Assembly (NCBI GenBank): GCA_900708905.1
Contig: CAADRB010000089.1
Span: forward strand, 124,001-188,000
Length of the DNA stretch: 64,000 nucleotides
Direction of reading: 5' to 3'
Source: Hymenolepis diminuta
Lineage: Eukaryota; Platyhelminthes; Cestoda; Cyclophyllidea; Hymenolepididae
Part shown: positions 37,950 to 50,990 of the stretch, piece after piece
How the letters are laid out: every line of letters begins with the position of its first letter
Position numbering within the stretch: position 1 is the first letter of the stretch
Translations under genes and position numbers: made by a program
Notes under the pieces: generated by a model
What the model was told of the DNA's origin: nothing
The model's input: only the letters and a program-made list of their open reading frames with translations
Database searches by the model: none

Positions 37950-38440
37950 TTGACTTTACCAGAACTTTGTGCAAGCTTCTTTTTCACTTTTCCTTGGAAT
38001 CTGATAACTCAAAAAAGCCTTGGTGTTAGACAATTGGGAAAACTTCTCATTGTACTTCAAAGTTGAGGTCTTCTTTGTTGAAGCTTGGCTGCCAGAACTC
38101 CAGAGGAATCCGCTAATCTGGCTCTTCAAATATCGTGGCTCTGCGAGAGTGTAATCCTAATACCCGCCTTACCACAGTATTATGAAGAGCTTTAAGCTTG
38201 CTGTTAACAGATACCCTTAGCACTATTGTGAAAAGGTCGTAATAGAGGACTGGTTTTACAAAATTTTTGGACCTTTTAAAATGGGTCAGAATCTTATGAG
38301 TTGCTGTTTGGCCCTAGAGATATTGTGGATTGCAGCTTTAGTAGCTGTCCCATCTGCATTAATTTGCGATCCCAGATATGTAAATGAGTTGACTTTTTTA
38401 ATACTATTGGGTGGCTGCGCCGATCCTGTCTATGCTACTA
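37950..38440 (-). mobile_element. Decayed non-LTR retrotransposon (reverse-transcriptase C-terminal part)
   Basis: Minus-strand translation gives VNSFTYLGSQINADGTATKA (from 38393), the conserved Y-L-G-x-x-I region of LINE reverse transcriptases. After a stop and a frameshift it resumes as FVKPVLYYDLFTIVLRVSVN and LHNTVVRRVLGLHSRRA, the usual downstream region. Stops and frame breaks are plentiful, so the copy is dead. No intact 5' end, endonuclease domain or target-site duplication was found. The clade (RTE/CR1-like) is a guess from motif style. Confidence 0.7.
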
Positions 38441-39197
38441 GAGATTTGTAATTAGTTGGCAGAAATTAATATCCTCGGGCAGTTTTTTTCTCTCTCATCA
38501 AATTGTCTTGTCCAAAGGTTTGCAAAATAACTGTGTTCTAGTTTGGTTCTGGAAATTATATCCATGGGAACATTTTCTCTTCATTTAGTTGAGCAGCCAT
38601 GAATTTGGGATAATTATCTAAAGTACACATCCGGTAATGCGAAAAAAAATAAGAAAAAACATCAGAAAGCAGAAAGAGGAACCTCGAAGTCTCTTAGACC
38701 CCCTTCTTCAATGTACTTAGCCGGGAAAGCTGTGTATTGCATTGTCCGATTGATAATGCTCTATAGTATCATTGAATAAATGGACTTGTCCTCTTATTGT
38801 GTGTCAAATGCAGCCGTCAGAACTTAATCAAGTTATTTTAAACATGAAGATTTACCTTGATACATATTTTTCTATTCATGAATTCATTGTCCAGTTCCAG
38901 TTTTGGTATAATTAGAGAATGTGTTTATCTCTGTCTACTTTTCTTAACATTACTGAATTGTGGCTCTTATCCTATTTTAATAACTACTATGCGTTTTTTA
39001 AGTTAAGATTCTGTAAACATGGAGTAATGTTAAATTATTACAACGTCCAAGTGATAATTCTCAGAATCATGTCGGATTTCCAAACTCAGAGCATTAATTA
39101 TTAAGTAGAAATATTTAATTACCATCAAATTTATTATAATCCTTACGATCAATATCTGAATTGTTGGTGTAGTAAAAAATTCCAGATCTTAAAATAT

Positions 39198-39565
39198 GTA
39201 GCGGATGCTACACCAATAAGTCTTTTTGCTACACTTAGGTAATCCTCCTAAGCAGCCCAAATAGCCTCTAGTAGAGTCCTCTATTACCAATTCACTCCCA
39301 AATTAGCTAAGCTATACCCAAAATGGTAAGAACCAGAAAGATGCTGAGTGGAGAGGATTCATTGACCACCTCGTTGCTTTTTTATGAAAGCTTAGTCATT
39401 AAATACAAAACCATGCTGGGCTGCAGGGATCTTGATTGCTGATTGGTTGGGGAGGTCTCCGCACGCACGCCGCGCTTGATCTCAACGCGACCGGTTAAAT
39501 GTTCGCACTTCCCGTGGTGAGCTCTAGCGCACGTGATTCAATCAGCCTTGTTAGGATTGTGAACC
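39198..39565 (+). repeat. Dispersed repeat family A, copy 1
   Basis: Both this copy and 44215-44605 start with GTAGCGGATGCTACAC and share, in order, TAGAGTCCTCT, AATTAGCTA, GCTGCAGGGAT, TTGATCGCTGATTGG-like, CGCGCTTGATC and CGCGACCGGTTA segments. They end near CAGCCTTG. They are direct copies about 5 kb apart with moderate divergence, and no open frame is conserved. The family could be a MITE or SINE; no clear target-site duplication was seen. Confidence 0.8.
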
Positions 39566-42500
39566 CCACAAACATATTCAGATAATTGCAACTTCCATTA
39601 AATCATAACACACCGGCAGATGCGAGATATTTATTCACATTCTTCAACCAATGTTGAATATCACCCCGATTCATCTTGAATAAATTAAAAGTACCTATTG
39701 ACAGCAAAATTCAAACTAAACTTCCAAAATATGATTTTGGATTTAATATTCTGTAAGTCAAAAACTAAAATTTCAGAATATGAAATAAATTCTCCCAGAA
39801 GATTATGCAAATTAATATTTATATTTCAACGAAATATTTTAAGAAATGCATTTCTTTTTACAATCTGAATTTGTTATGCTACTCAGTAAAGTGGAACAAG
39901 TATTACACAATCGACAACATATAAGCATCGATTTCATCCGAAATTCCCGAAAAAGTTTTAACTGGTTGCGAATAAAATGTCTTCTGCGACCTCGAATAAA
40001 ACTTCTAATTACGCAGAATCTACCTCAGAGTTAAATGCAAATATCTGACTAGTCATTGGAATGGACCGGTTTCTCTGTTTCTGCTCTGCGTTAAATTTAT
40101 TGGCATCATTTTAATTCGTAATCTAACAGCAAATATTAAAATCCTTAATACATATGAATCTTTTCGAACAGCAATGGAAGATTCTTGAGATTCTTGAGAT
40201 GCAGGATTTCAGTTTAAGTTCTGCTAAGAAAGAATTTTTAAGGAAAGTCGTATCTCTGGGTTTCAGTCTACCTTTTGAGCATCCAGAAACAAGATATTTT
40301 TATTCCCGTAATTCTTGGCTATTCGAAATAGCGGACCATCCCCTTGTCTTTTTATGGAAATTTATGCTTTGCTGATTAGCAATATTTTACTTTCTAACCT
40401 ACGGAGATTTGGATAAAACATTTGGAGGAAAATTTATTGAATTGACAAAATATTTAGCAGTTAGACGATTCTCATTTCCCAAAACGTTCGGATCTGAATG
40501 AGTGTGCATTCATTAGGTAATTTTAACCATCCTAAACTCTCATCTTAATAGTTGTTTTCAAGCGTCTACAACTGTTTTTCATCAAAATTTCAAAGAAATG
40601 AGTTGGAGGGTGTGTTATTAATTGAGATGAGATTAAAGTAAAATCTGCAGATTTTGATCTCGAAGGCAAAGATTTCTTTATAGCTCAATTTTTTCCTTGG
40701 CGTCCCATTGTAAATTAAACAAGACGTTATTTTCCATTAGCAAAGATCTGTGTAGATCTATTTCATAAACCACCTTATTAGAAAATTTCGAAGCGAGATT
40801 TCATGGCAGTAGAGATCCGGTTAGTATGAATAAATCGCATGTTGACAGTAGTCTGGTACATTTATTCGGTTGTTTTCTTTTAAATAAATATCGTTCTATT
40901 AGAATTTTGCATTCCTGAAGCAAATTTGATACAAATATATGTTAAATAGATGCATTTATTATTGATTCCCTTTATTACCTTTATCATATGTCATTCTATC
41001 TCTGACCACGATGATTTAGTAAATTTTATATTTTGGCATATTTGCAAAATCAAATTCCATAAAAATGGAAATTAATAACATTCAAACATCAATTACAGGA
41101 CAGGTTAGTCGAAGATCTAAGATATGGGAATGCATTGCTTCTATACTATATTGCTAGAAGCAGAGGTGAATAGACTTCGAAGGTTTTGATCTGAATGCAT
41201 AAATATCCCCTTAAGATTCCGGGTTTTTATGACCTCGACTTGATATTTTTGAGGACATTACGCTCCAGTGGAGCTCAGTTTTAAAGCCCTGCGAGCGCAG
41301 GATTTTACTAAACTGTGATTTTTAAGAGAGAATTTTTGCAATTCCATAATTCATATTATTCTCATTCATTTAATAGCAGAAAATAGCTTTCTGTACATAC
41401 TTAAAAGGGAGAATATTGTTACCTATTTAATTTTAATCGCTCCCAAAAATATTCAAACTGGTAAATATCTTGGAAGTAGATAATACAGGTGGCTAACATA
41501 AATATTCATTTAATGTAAAATACTATTTCCTTTCTTCCAAAATTTAGTGCATCTTACTTTGAAAAAACTCTCCACCAATTATATTCTCTTCATCTTTTCG
41601 TAAATGCTAAACTGATTTTACTTATGACTATAAAATAGAAAACTGGAGCATTTATCTTAATAAAGTACAAAATCTCACTTTTGCTCTCTAAAACTGAGAG
41701 ACTTTAAAATTAAAATGAATAATATTGTGAAGTGATTTTTGACTGAATGACTAAAATAACTGAATTTTGTCATATTCTTTCTTCTTGTACTGATGCCCTT
41801 GGCATAATCATAAAAAATTACTTACTAATTTTAGTGAGTAAATTTAATCAATATGATACTATAATGAAAGAGGCTCATTAATTTTATATTTGGTTCCAAG
41901 GAAATAGCAGAAACAATGGGAAATTTTTCATTGTCTGAAATAAAAGATGAGTGATAAAATAGCAAAATTGATTATCCGATCGATTCTTGGTAGGTTTTCT
42001 GTCAGTCTTTCTCACACCTTGAAAACTTACTATTTTTAGTATGCCTATATAATTGTAAAGGAAAGGATTTCAAATGCTTTTTCTGCCATTCTGGGCTGAG
42101 ATTCAGTTTGCCTTTAATTTCACAAATTTAATATTCGGTGTTAGAAACATCTTACTCCTAAAGCCCTGCATTTATTTGTTAAATTCTTATCCATAAGACA
42201 ATAGCTAATTAAACAACTCTCTATGAATTAGCCCAAGTCAATAAGCAAGGTGATAAAATGTGAGGCTCCGGGATACCTTCTATCTACCCAAACTAAGTGT
42301 GAACTACACTTCCATTAATGGGCTTGGGAAGTAGTAATGCTTCTAATAACATGTAAAGTTAAGTTTGTCAAAGTAACAACATACAGTCAAGGATTACTTC
42401 GCTCCGCAATCAAACCACTCAAAATGTGTTGACAATATATCAAAAATTTACACTTGACTTTCGCTTCCTCTCATTATTATGAATTTGCATTTCAACATCG

Positions 42501-44214
42501 AAACCGTGTGACTAGTGTTGATTACAGTTTTTTAAAAGTGGTCTACTTAAACGAGTCTTTTGAAAATTTCGTAATACCAATTACAATTTGTTATACTATG
42601 TTTGATTAATCGAGAGAATGCTTAATTTTATCATTTATTTTCTTATTTAATTTGTAGTTAGGCTGAGTAACCATCGTGAAATATAAAAGTTGATATCTCG
42701 TGCCCTTTTACTATCGGCTAATATTAAGATCCCATTAAGAATTTGCATATAGCAATTATTTTAGAAAATGGCATTGTTTCCACCTGTCACGAGTGTACAT
42801 ATCTTATACTTTTATCATAAAGGCATACAGTTATTCGCACGATTTCATCAACAGCTTATTCAAGAGCACCTAAAGATGGTAGCATTGGGAATAAGGATTC
42901 AAACTGGTTGGGTTTTAATCACTTGGAGTTAGCTCTTTAATAAGACACAACAAGGCACAAACTAGTTGTCCTGCAGTTAAGAAGCTCAGCAATTGACTCA
43001 ATGAAGTTGATAATGTCACGACAGCCGCAGATGGCGACCAAGGTAAGTATTTAAATTACTCACTAATATCACCAGTCGGATTGAAGGTATTTCAAGTTGA
43101 CGAATCCGTGCGTTACACATCAGTTCGAGACGTCCATTTTCAGTTCTAAATTGTGCGTAACTGCACTCCCCATCCATTGTCACCTCCATTACTAATAATC
43201 TGTCTCATCTTACTTTTTATATCTTTCAATATGGAAGGGTCTCTAGCTCAATGGCGGACCTCCCCTACATTATTGATAGCTGCTTTAAGCGCATTAATGT
43301 GATTCATAGCAATCTCCTTATTTGAATAACTAATCTTTTAATACAAATTAGTATACTGAACTCAAGTCCACGAACTTGAATGTCTCAACTGAATGATATT
43401 TGAGGCATAAGATAATTGCCATGTATACACATGAGAGTATTCCTAACTCTTAATATTTTATTTATTTATTTGCGAGTATAATTGTGATATTTGAAAAAAA
43501 CAGTTTGAAATTATACTGATTAAAAATTATGGATTTTCTTGTTCAAATGCCCTCATTCTATATGGTTAATATTGCTTTCTTTAAGAGAATGGAAAAAGTT
43601 AAATCGGACTCCTATTTCAAAGCCCTCCCAAAATAAATCATTTTAACGTCACTTTAGTCGGTTTACGTTCAGCTCTCATCTGCCTTTTGGGAGTACCTTT
43701 AAATACAAGTAATATTTTAAGGGCAAAAAGTATCCGACAACCACTAGGTCTTTTGTTAAATGGGTACTAAGACGTAATATATCTGCATGAATAAGACTTC
43801 AAAATAGCTAATGGAAAATAAGTAAAAAAATAATTTCCTAATTAAATAGATGACTAATGTAAATACACAATCTACTTTCTGATGATTTGCTATTTTTATA
43901 TTTTGATTTGGACCTGTGTCTGTTTGTTTCTTTTTCGCACTAACTTGGTTTAGAGATGACTGTCTACCAGTGCGTTTTGAAAAAGACATATTTAACTCTA
44001 GTTGCCCTCTTAATTATACATTGGTTTTGGAGTTTTTATGTATGGTCCGTATCTTTCAGTCTGGCCATTCAGATAAGAGCGCAGCGGCCAAATAGAGCAA
44101 CTTTTTCTCGAATCAAAATGCTCTCCCGATCCTCCTCACCACATATGATCACGGACTCCATGATGCCATAAACGTCGTGATGCCCTGTCTAGGACACAAA
44201 TGTGGCTTAGGACT
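39566..44214. other. Gene-poor AT-rich stretch between two repeat copies
   Basis: Nothing convincing was found. The open frame 40154-40375 (+) has an ATG and a fairly hydrophobic peptide, but no domain match and no splice context. The remainder is AT-rich DNA without structured repeats visible by eye. Confidence 0.5.
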
Positions 44215-44605
44215 GTAGCGGATGCTACACAAATATGGTTTACTAAACCTCAGTAATTCTATTAGAAGTCCAACTAGTTATTAACGGATAAAGCCGACTT
44301 CTAGCAGAGTCCTCTTGTATAAATTAGCTCCCAAAATTAGCTAGACTATGTCCAAAGTAGCAAGAACAAAGAGAGTATCGAGTGGAGAGAGTTTATGGCT
44401 CAACTCTTGCCCGCTGTCAAAAGGCTTAGTTATTAAATACAATCAACCCTACGCTGCAGGGATATTGATCGCTGATTGGCTGAGAAGACCAAAGCACACA
44501 CGGCCGCGCTTGATCGCTACGCGACCGGTTACACACCCACACTTTCCAGAATGTTCTAGCACACGTGAGATCCCCTAGATCAGCCTTGGTAGCGTGTGTC
44601 CATTG
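44215..44605 (+). repeat. Dispersed repeat family A, copy 2
   Basis: This is the better-preserved copy of the family also seen at 39198-39565 and, in inverted partial form, at 45525-45670. Its 3' part carries a perfect three-unit heat-shock element, TTCCAGAATGTTC (44544-44556), in the nTTCnnGAAnnTTCn pattern. A CACGTG E-box follows at 44562-44567. Confidence 0.8.
44543..44557. promoter_or_regulatory. Perfect three-unit heat-shock element in a repeat
   Basis: TTC-CA-GAA-TG-TTC matches the HSF-binding consensus exactly. It lies in a dispersed repeat 6 kb from the Hsp110 start codon, so a role in that gene is doubtful. The inverted copy keeps TTCTGGAA; the 39.2-kb copy has lost the motif. Confidence 0.4.
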
Positions 44606-45524
44606 ATGTCCACTGATGAGCATTTGTCGATAGAGAGGTATCAGAAAGCAAATTTCTCTTCAGAGAAGCCAAATAACGCCATTTTTCTGTCCGATGTATG
44701 TGCAGGAAACACTTTCATTTAACAGGCTTGAGAATTATAAGTGAATAACAATATTTATCATTTCTTTATGATACTGAGCTTCAGGCTTCACATAACAATT
44801 TTTGGCTTCAGTTAGTTAAACTTATCAACACCAATAGAGGTTAATATTTTGAAGTGCTTTTCAGCGGTTTTAATCTGTAAATTAAACATTTTGTCATTCC
44901 CATCGTGACTGTCATAAAAATGTGACATTAATTTTCGTTGGTGTAGTTAACATGATAAGTTATCTGCTTTTTCTAATCAACACAAATGGTGAGATTGTTA
45001 CTGATGACTTCTTTTTACCCTATTGACACAATTGTCCATGTATTATCCCCTTAAGTAATGTATGGGTAACTCAATTTCACCAGGATATGACGCCTCTTAC
45101 TTAGACTGAGACATAGACTTTGATTCTCGAACGCCGACTGAAAACAACCCCGCTATCCGGTCAGTTTAGAGATTTAAAATCGTGGGTTGAGAAAGTGAGA
45201 AAGCAATAGAAGCAATGGCATGTGTGCGCTTACGATACGGCAGTCGACGCGCTCATCTTCAAGGTTGAGGAACGATCAGCTCGATACTCACCGATTAAAA
45301 TCCACCTAACTGCATGATCAGTCAAACTAATTAATACTGGTTAAAGAACTTAAGCTTATTAGAGGAGAGATTTCTCTGTTCAAAATGAGGATCTAAATAT
45401 CTTCCCTTATCGTAGAAATTGCTAATTATTCAACATCAGATATGACCTTATCCCATTCACTAACACATTTATTGATCTAATTATAGTCATGAGAAAATAA
45501 TGTGATGCCTTTTCGCTTGGCCTG

Positions 45525-45670
45525 GTGAAGTTTACTGCGCTACTAAGACTGTCCAATAGGATCTCGCGCGCGGAAGAGCATTCTGGAAGGTGCTGCGTGC
45601 CACCGATTGCGTATGGAGTAATCACGGGCATGTGTGCAGAGGCCCCTCCAGCCTATCAGTGATTAATATT
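45525..45670 (-). repeat. Dispersed repeat family A, inverted partial copy 3
   Basis: Its reverse complement (GATAGGCTGGAGGGGCCTCT, then CCTTCCAGAATGCTC and GCGCGAGATCC) follows the 3' third of the copy at 44215-44605. Only that third is present. Confidence 0.6.
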
Positions 45671-47849
45671 CATGTGGCATTGTGTTGAATTTACTCAAAA
45701 TTATTCCGAATTGCAGTAAAACATCTCTCCACATTTGTCTTCTCACGTCTTTTGCGTGGCCCAGCTTAATCTTCGGGGCATTGCATAGCCTTGCAGCTAC
45801 GATTTTTACTGTTAATATTTGTCATACAAGTTGCAGATATGACAAAGAGCAGAAGAGAATGACAGAATGGCTGACAAACTGTTAAATAGATAACTAACTC
45901 TTCATTATTTCCGAATTATTAATACTAAGGTGTTGTATATTCCATCAGCTCATTGAAAAATTTAGATGGAGACCGGTATTGAATGACAGGTTCCTCTTAG
46001 AAACTTTCTGCTCAACTTCAAACCCTATTTTTTAATGTTACTTTTATTTTATTCTTAAATATATTTGGCAAATCCATCTTCATGTGATTAAATTGCATCT
46101 TTGATTCCCCTTCTCCCTCTTGCTTACTTAACTGAAATTTCAGGTCAAAGCTGTAAAATTTCTAATGAATGCATTCACATCCTTCGACCTAATATTCAAC
46201 GTTAGCTCAGTAAACTTACAAATTATTTAAATATGAACTATTTATCCTGCTCTGCAAGTGTAACGTCTATTATAGTCTTAAAGCAGTATGCTACCTTCAA
46301 ATCTCATGAATAGATGAGTAGTTTTCATAATACAACTGACAGATAATTTAGCTTCTATATCGGGAGGAAAGTGGTTTAGGAAATTCACTAGAGAATGCCT
46401 AGTCTTTAACTGGACAAGTTCATTTTATGGTTATCGGTTCTACTCCTTCAATCATATTCATTGAGCTCGACGATGCCATTTTGATGTAATAACTGCGATA
46501 AAAGCCGTATTATGAATTTAAGCTGAAAATACTGTTGGCCTGAGTAGACGATAAACGCTGTCAATTTTGTATATACCTATGATCTGGTTGTGGCACAGTT
46601 ATACCATAGCTGAAATATGTAACCGAGACTCACCATACCACATATCATTATTTCAATGCATAAAGCAAAAAATGTAAACGGACTCATTTAATTACCTGAA
46701 TTAATGATAACTGTCAAATGTCGATTTACCGATTTTTGTCAGGCCTAAGTCGACTGGTTTTGCTTATCACCCACAGACCCTTTTTGACATAAAGAAGCAG
46801 ATTTAACGGTGCATTTGAGAATTATTCTCCTGTCAAGAGGCTAGGCTTTATTACAGCAAAATTTCAAGAAAGCCAAACGTACAACTAATCTGTTTGTGCA
46901 TGACGGTTATACTTTCGTTACTTTTAATGAAGCCTTCAAAGTTTTAAGTCAACAATAGATAACAAGCAGTTTACGCGACAGTCTACAGAATCAGAGATCG
47001 TAGATTCGATACTTATCGCTCTATACTCAATGGACGAATGACCAACTGAACTGATTAAAACTACTAAATAAAGGAGTAATAGAAATTGTATTTCTCACTG
47101 AGGAGGTTCTATGATGGTATTCACCCCAACCAAGTTAATTGTTGGAATCGGCTTAGACTACTTTTGAGGACATTAGCGGTCAGAATGGACTAAATGAGCA
47201 GCGTTCAATGATGAATATTCAAATTTTGACGATATATTTCATCAATTTTTAATTTTCAGCGTTTAATAACAACCCGAATCTCGGGTGTAGAAGTAGCCAC
47301 CAATTGAAATAATTACTCACCCCAACATAGCTTGCACACCATTTGAGATTTCAGAAGTAGCAAGTGTCCAGGTAGATTACTGAATTTAGTTCCTAACGCG
47401 TTAAATACCTGCTAAACTAAAGGCAGTTAAAAATAATTTTTAAATAAATCTAATACACTGGACCTAATACGAACAAAGTGAAAAGTACACCGTGGATACT
47501 TAAGTACTGGGCTGTGAGCCAATAAGAAACAACTAAAGCAATGCCGACAACTTTCACCCTTGCAAAAGTTCTAGAACAAGCGTGTGCAGCATGCCGTACG
47601 AGGTGTTTATGACTCCGCATAGTAGATGGGTGATGGCGACTACAACAATAAGCTGGTGTGATGAGATAAATGAGAGCTATCCGAGAAGAAACAACACACA
47701 CAACACCGAAAAGCACCCCTCAATTCGGAGAGATCAAGAAGACCAGGAATTATTCAAAAGAACGACTTCAATGTTTTCAACAACACACAATATCGGTTAG
47801 GAACAATAAAAAGTATTACAGGAATTATCATTAGCGATGCTCGGCACGT
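45671..47849. other. Gene-poor stretch 3' of the Hsp110 gene
   Basis: No gene is supported. A palindromic GTTCTAGAAC (two heat-shock units) lies at 47568-47577. Open frames on both strands at 47450-47800 contradict each other and have no family match. Confidence 0.45.
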
Positions 47850-47851
47850 GT

Positions 47852-47857
47852 TTTATT
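47852..47857 (-). terminator. Polyadenylation signal of the Hsp110 gene
   Basis: TTTATT on the plus strand is AATAAA on the minus strand, 85-90 bases past the Hsp110 stop codon. Confidence 0.5.
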
Positions 47858-47941
47858 TTCGTGCATGGCCGTGTTGGTGAGGATAGTAATACGTGTGACG
47901 ATTGAAAACAAAGAGGAAAAGGGAGCAGGAACAACAATAAT

Positions 47942-50911
47942 TTAATCGACATCCATGTCCTCATTTCCTACAGTGTTGGTTGTTTGGGGGTCCGCCTTTG
48001 GTGCTTTACTGTTGGGGACATTCTTAGCGTCTACTTTTCCAGCACCCTCACCCTCTTGTGATGGTGAATTAGCTGGTGCTGGCGGCGGGGCTGGTTTTGG
48101 TTTCGAAATTATCGGGTTGCAAGTCATTTCCAAATCCTAAAAACAAGAAACGCAGAGCTAATACCTTCAAAACCCAGATATAAAACAAGTCAGGCATGTA
48201 AGAAGCTTTTCAAACCCTTTTAGCATTGACAAGATCAGCAGTGAAAACAGAAGGGTCTGAAGTGGACTTCATTTTGCCGACAGCTTCCATAAAGGTATGC
48301 AGAATTTCTTGCTTATGCTTTAACGCACTCTCTACTTTTGCCATATCCTCTTTGGCTAGATGCTCGTATTTATCATCTCCAGCAGCGTAGCACTCCAATA
48401 CCTTCTGAATTTTCTACAATACACACAAGATAAAGTGTTAATACTAATAATAACAGGAAAGCATTTAATTATAATTACACCGAAATTACCTCGCAAGCAT
48501 TGGTAAGATCGCTGATAGCCGAGGGTCGGTTTTCGAACTCTCTAAAACGAAGCATGAACCTATCTCCAAGTCGTTTGAGAGCTTCAAGTCGTTTGTAGAT
48601 GGCCGACTTCTTAGCATCTTCGCCCTCACCATAGATCCAATCCTCAGCGTCATTCAATTCCTTCCTGAAGGATTCCCTCTCAGTCTCAGTTATGAACTGA
48701 TTCAAAGTGGACTCCAACTTGCTGCGCATATCGTAGACGTATTCCTCAAGTGTATTTTTCATGTGCTGCCTCTCGCGCTCAACGACGTCATTTTGGTTAA
48801 GTCTTGCCTAAAAAGAAAAATGGAATAAATATAAACCGTCAGTAAGAGTTAAGATGAAGGTGGAATGCTTACATGAAAATCAGTAAACTCAAGCAATTGT
48901 TCCTGAGATAACTGCATAGTGGTTGACTTGACAGGAACATCACGCGGTTTAAGGAAAACTTTTTTCTCGGTTCGCACAGTGGGTTTAGAGGGAACTGTAG
49001 CAGCGTCATTAGAATCCGCCTCCATGGGTTGTGGTTCAGCAGCGGTAGGAGTCGACTCAGCTTTCTCAGATTCTGAAGGAATATCCGTCTCCACCTTTAC
49101 TGGAGCAGGAGCTGTGATTTTAGCATCCTTTGCAGCAGCTGGTTTCTCCTCTTCAATCGGTACTTCGACCTCCTTTTCAACTCTCTCCATGACAGAGGCA
49201 GTGCTGATGGTAAAGATACCATTAGCATTGACACGAACTTTAATTCTCACTTGGGCTGTATCATCCGGTGGTGAAGGCACAACATCAGTAATTCTAAACG
49301 TCCCAATCAGTGGATTAATTATGTGCATATCGTCAGGATTAGAGTAGCTAGCAGTGAGTGTGAAGTCAGATTTCCTGTAGAATCTAAGTTGCTTTGTAGC
49401 AGGAATGGGGCATTGCTGCTTGAATACCACAGTTGAATCACCCTGGGCAGATTCGCTTGGGTCTTCGTCTTTAGCGGCAACATGTACATCCTCGGATGAA
49501 GGCGTCCAACTGAGTGAAATAGAGTAGGGGCAGGCATCAGTTATCGAGAATTCTCGAACTTTGTAGGCTGGTGAACAAATGGCAGCCTATAAAGATTATT
49601 TAAAGAGGGTTAGAAGATATGTTGACGAATGGGTCCATTAGAAGTGAGCAAAAACCAACCATGAAGGCGCATCCACGTGCAACGGCTTCATCGGCATTCA
49701 GAGTTGTGCTGCCGTCCTTTTGGAAAACTTCCTTAACAAGACTTTTAACAGCGGGAATACGTGTTCCACCTCCGACTAACTCCACAGAATGAAGATCCGC
49801 GGGTTTAAGATTTGATGCCGCAAGAGCATTTTCCATCGTCTGTTTAACTCGCAGAAGCAGAGATTCGCAGAGCGACTACATAAATAAGGAATTACAAACG
49901 AAAAAATCTTACTTCAAAGAATTCCCGCTTCATTTTACAAGAAATATCTGTATCCTCAACGAGACATTCCACATTAATTGGAATTTCCGTAGAATTAGTG
50001 CTCATAACTTTCTTCAATTTATCGCAAGCCTTCATTAAACGAACGCGAGCCTTCTTGTTTGACATTACGTTAAGTTTGTACTTCTCCTGAATCTCAATTA
50101 CTAGGTGCTTAAAGATAGCCATATCGAAATCTCTGCCACCTAGACAGGGATCACAGGCAGTTGAAAGGACTCGCATCTTTCCGTCGTTGAAGGCAACAAC
50201 AGCGACTTGAAGATTTGAGTTTCCTAGACTCACGAACACCACGTTCCTAGACGGTTGTTCTACCGGTGGCAAGTCCTTCTTTGTGAGACCGTACGCAATG
50301 CCAACTAAAAAGGCAATAATTTAATACTTGGTAAATTACTTGCTGTTGTTTCGTTCACAAGCCTCATGCAATTTAGTCCAGCAATTCTTGAAGCATCAAG
50401 GAATGCTCTCCGCTCACGATCAGTGTAGTAAGAAGGCACACTAAGAACAATATCGACAATTTTTGTTTTAAGATCCGCCTCAGCAATCTCCGAGAGCTTA
50501 TGAAGATGCATGGCAAGAATTTGTTCTGGAAGAAGGACCGTTGGCTCTCCACTAATGTTAACCTTTATAGCAGCTCGCCCTTGGCCGTCAGCAACAATTT
50601 GATAGAAGGTATGTTCCCTTTCAATATTTATAATGGGATCAGCCTCCATTTTGCCAATAAGACGAGAGAAACCAGATACTGTGTTGGAAAGATTTGTTAC
50701 AGATTGCTGCTCAGCAGCATAACCGATAAATCGAGAGGCTCCATTGAATGCCACGCAAGATCTAACAAATTAATAAATAAACAAAGTTAAATACATACGG
50801 AGTATTCCTATCGCTAACTTCATTAGCTAATATCTCTACTCCACCCTTTTTTGCCGCACCAATGTAGCTCGTGAGACTACCGATATCAAATCCAACAACA
50901 GCTGAGGTCAT
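47942..50911 (-). CDS. HSPA4: Hsp110/HSPA4-type heat-shock 70 kDa protein 4
   Basis: Hsp110 is the cytosolic nucleotide-exchange factor and holdase partner of Hsp70. Eight exons keep frame: 50799-50911, 50340-50761, 49913-50304, 49660-49875, 48873-49586, 48490-48807, 48216-48413, 47942-48136. They total 2,568 bases and 855 residues, the usual Hsp110 length. It opens MTSAVVGFDIGSLTSYIGAA, the diverged phosphate-1 loop of the subfamily (G-F-D-I-G in place of G-I-D-L-G-T-T). It continues with VNETTA, CLGGRDFD and VELVGGGTRIPAV of the ATPase domain. The beta domain, a long acidic/Pro/Ala linker typical of Hsp110, the alpha-helical lid and an acidic EDMDVD tail follow. The ATG is the only in-frame Met fitting the family start. 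Confidence 0.96.
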
Positions 50912-50990
50912 GGCGAGATTGTGCTAGAATAGTCTCGAACCAACTAATAAAGCATTAAATGATTGTAAATTTACAGCGATCCGTTAAAAC
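50912..50990 (-). promoter_or_regulatory. Hsp110 5' flank with an imperfect heat-shock element
   Basis: On the plus strand GAA-TA-GTC-TC-GAA (50927-50939) is one base from the three-unit heat-shock consensus and sits 16 bases before the ATG. No second element was seen within 600 bases. That is weak for a strongly heat-inducible gene; constitutive expression is as likely. Confidence 0.3.

Noticed and set aside
40154..40375. 73-codon open frame with ATG
   Set aside because: Isolated, includes a short internal direct repeat (GATTCTTGA twice), no homologue recognised.
46961..47040. tRNA-like GATTCGATAC motif
   Set aside because: No A box at the right distance and no cloverleaf could be drawn.
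47568..47577. GTTCTAGAAC as a heat-shock element of the Hsp110 gene
   Set aside because: It lies beyond the 3' end of the gene and has only two units; a promoter role there is not supported.
48919..49347. 142-codon plus-strand open frame opposite Hsp110
   Set aside because: Antisense shadow of the conserved Hsp110 exon 48873-49586.
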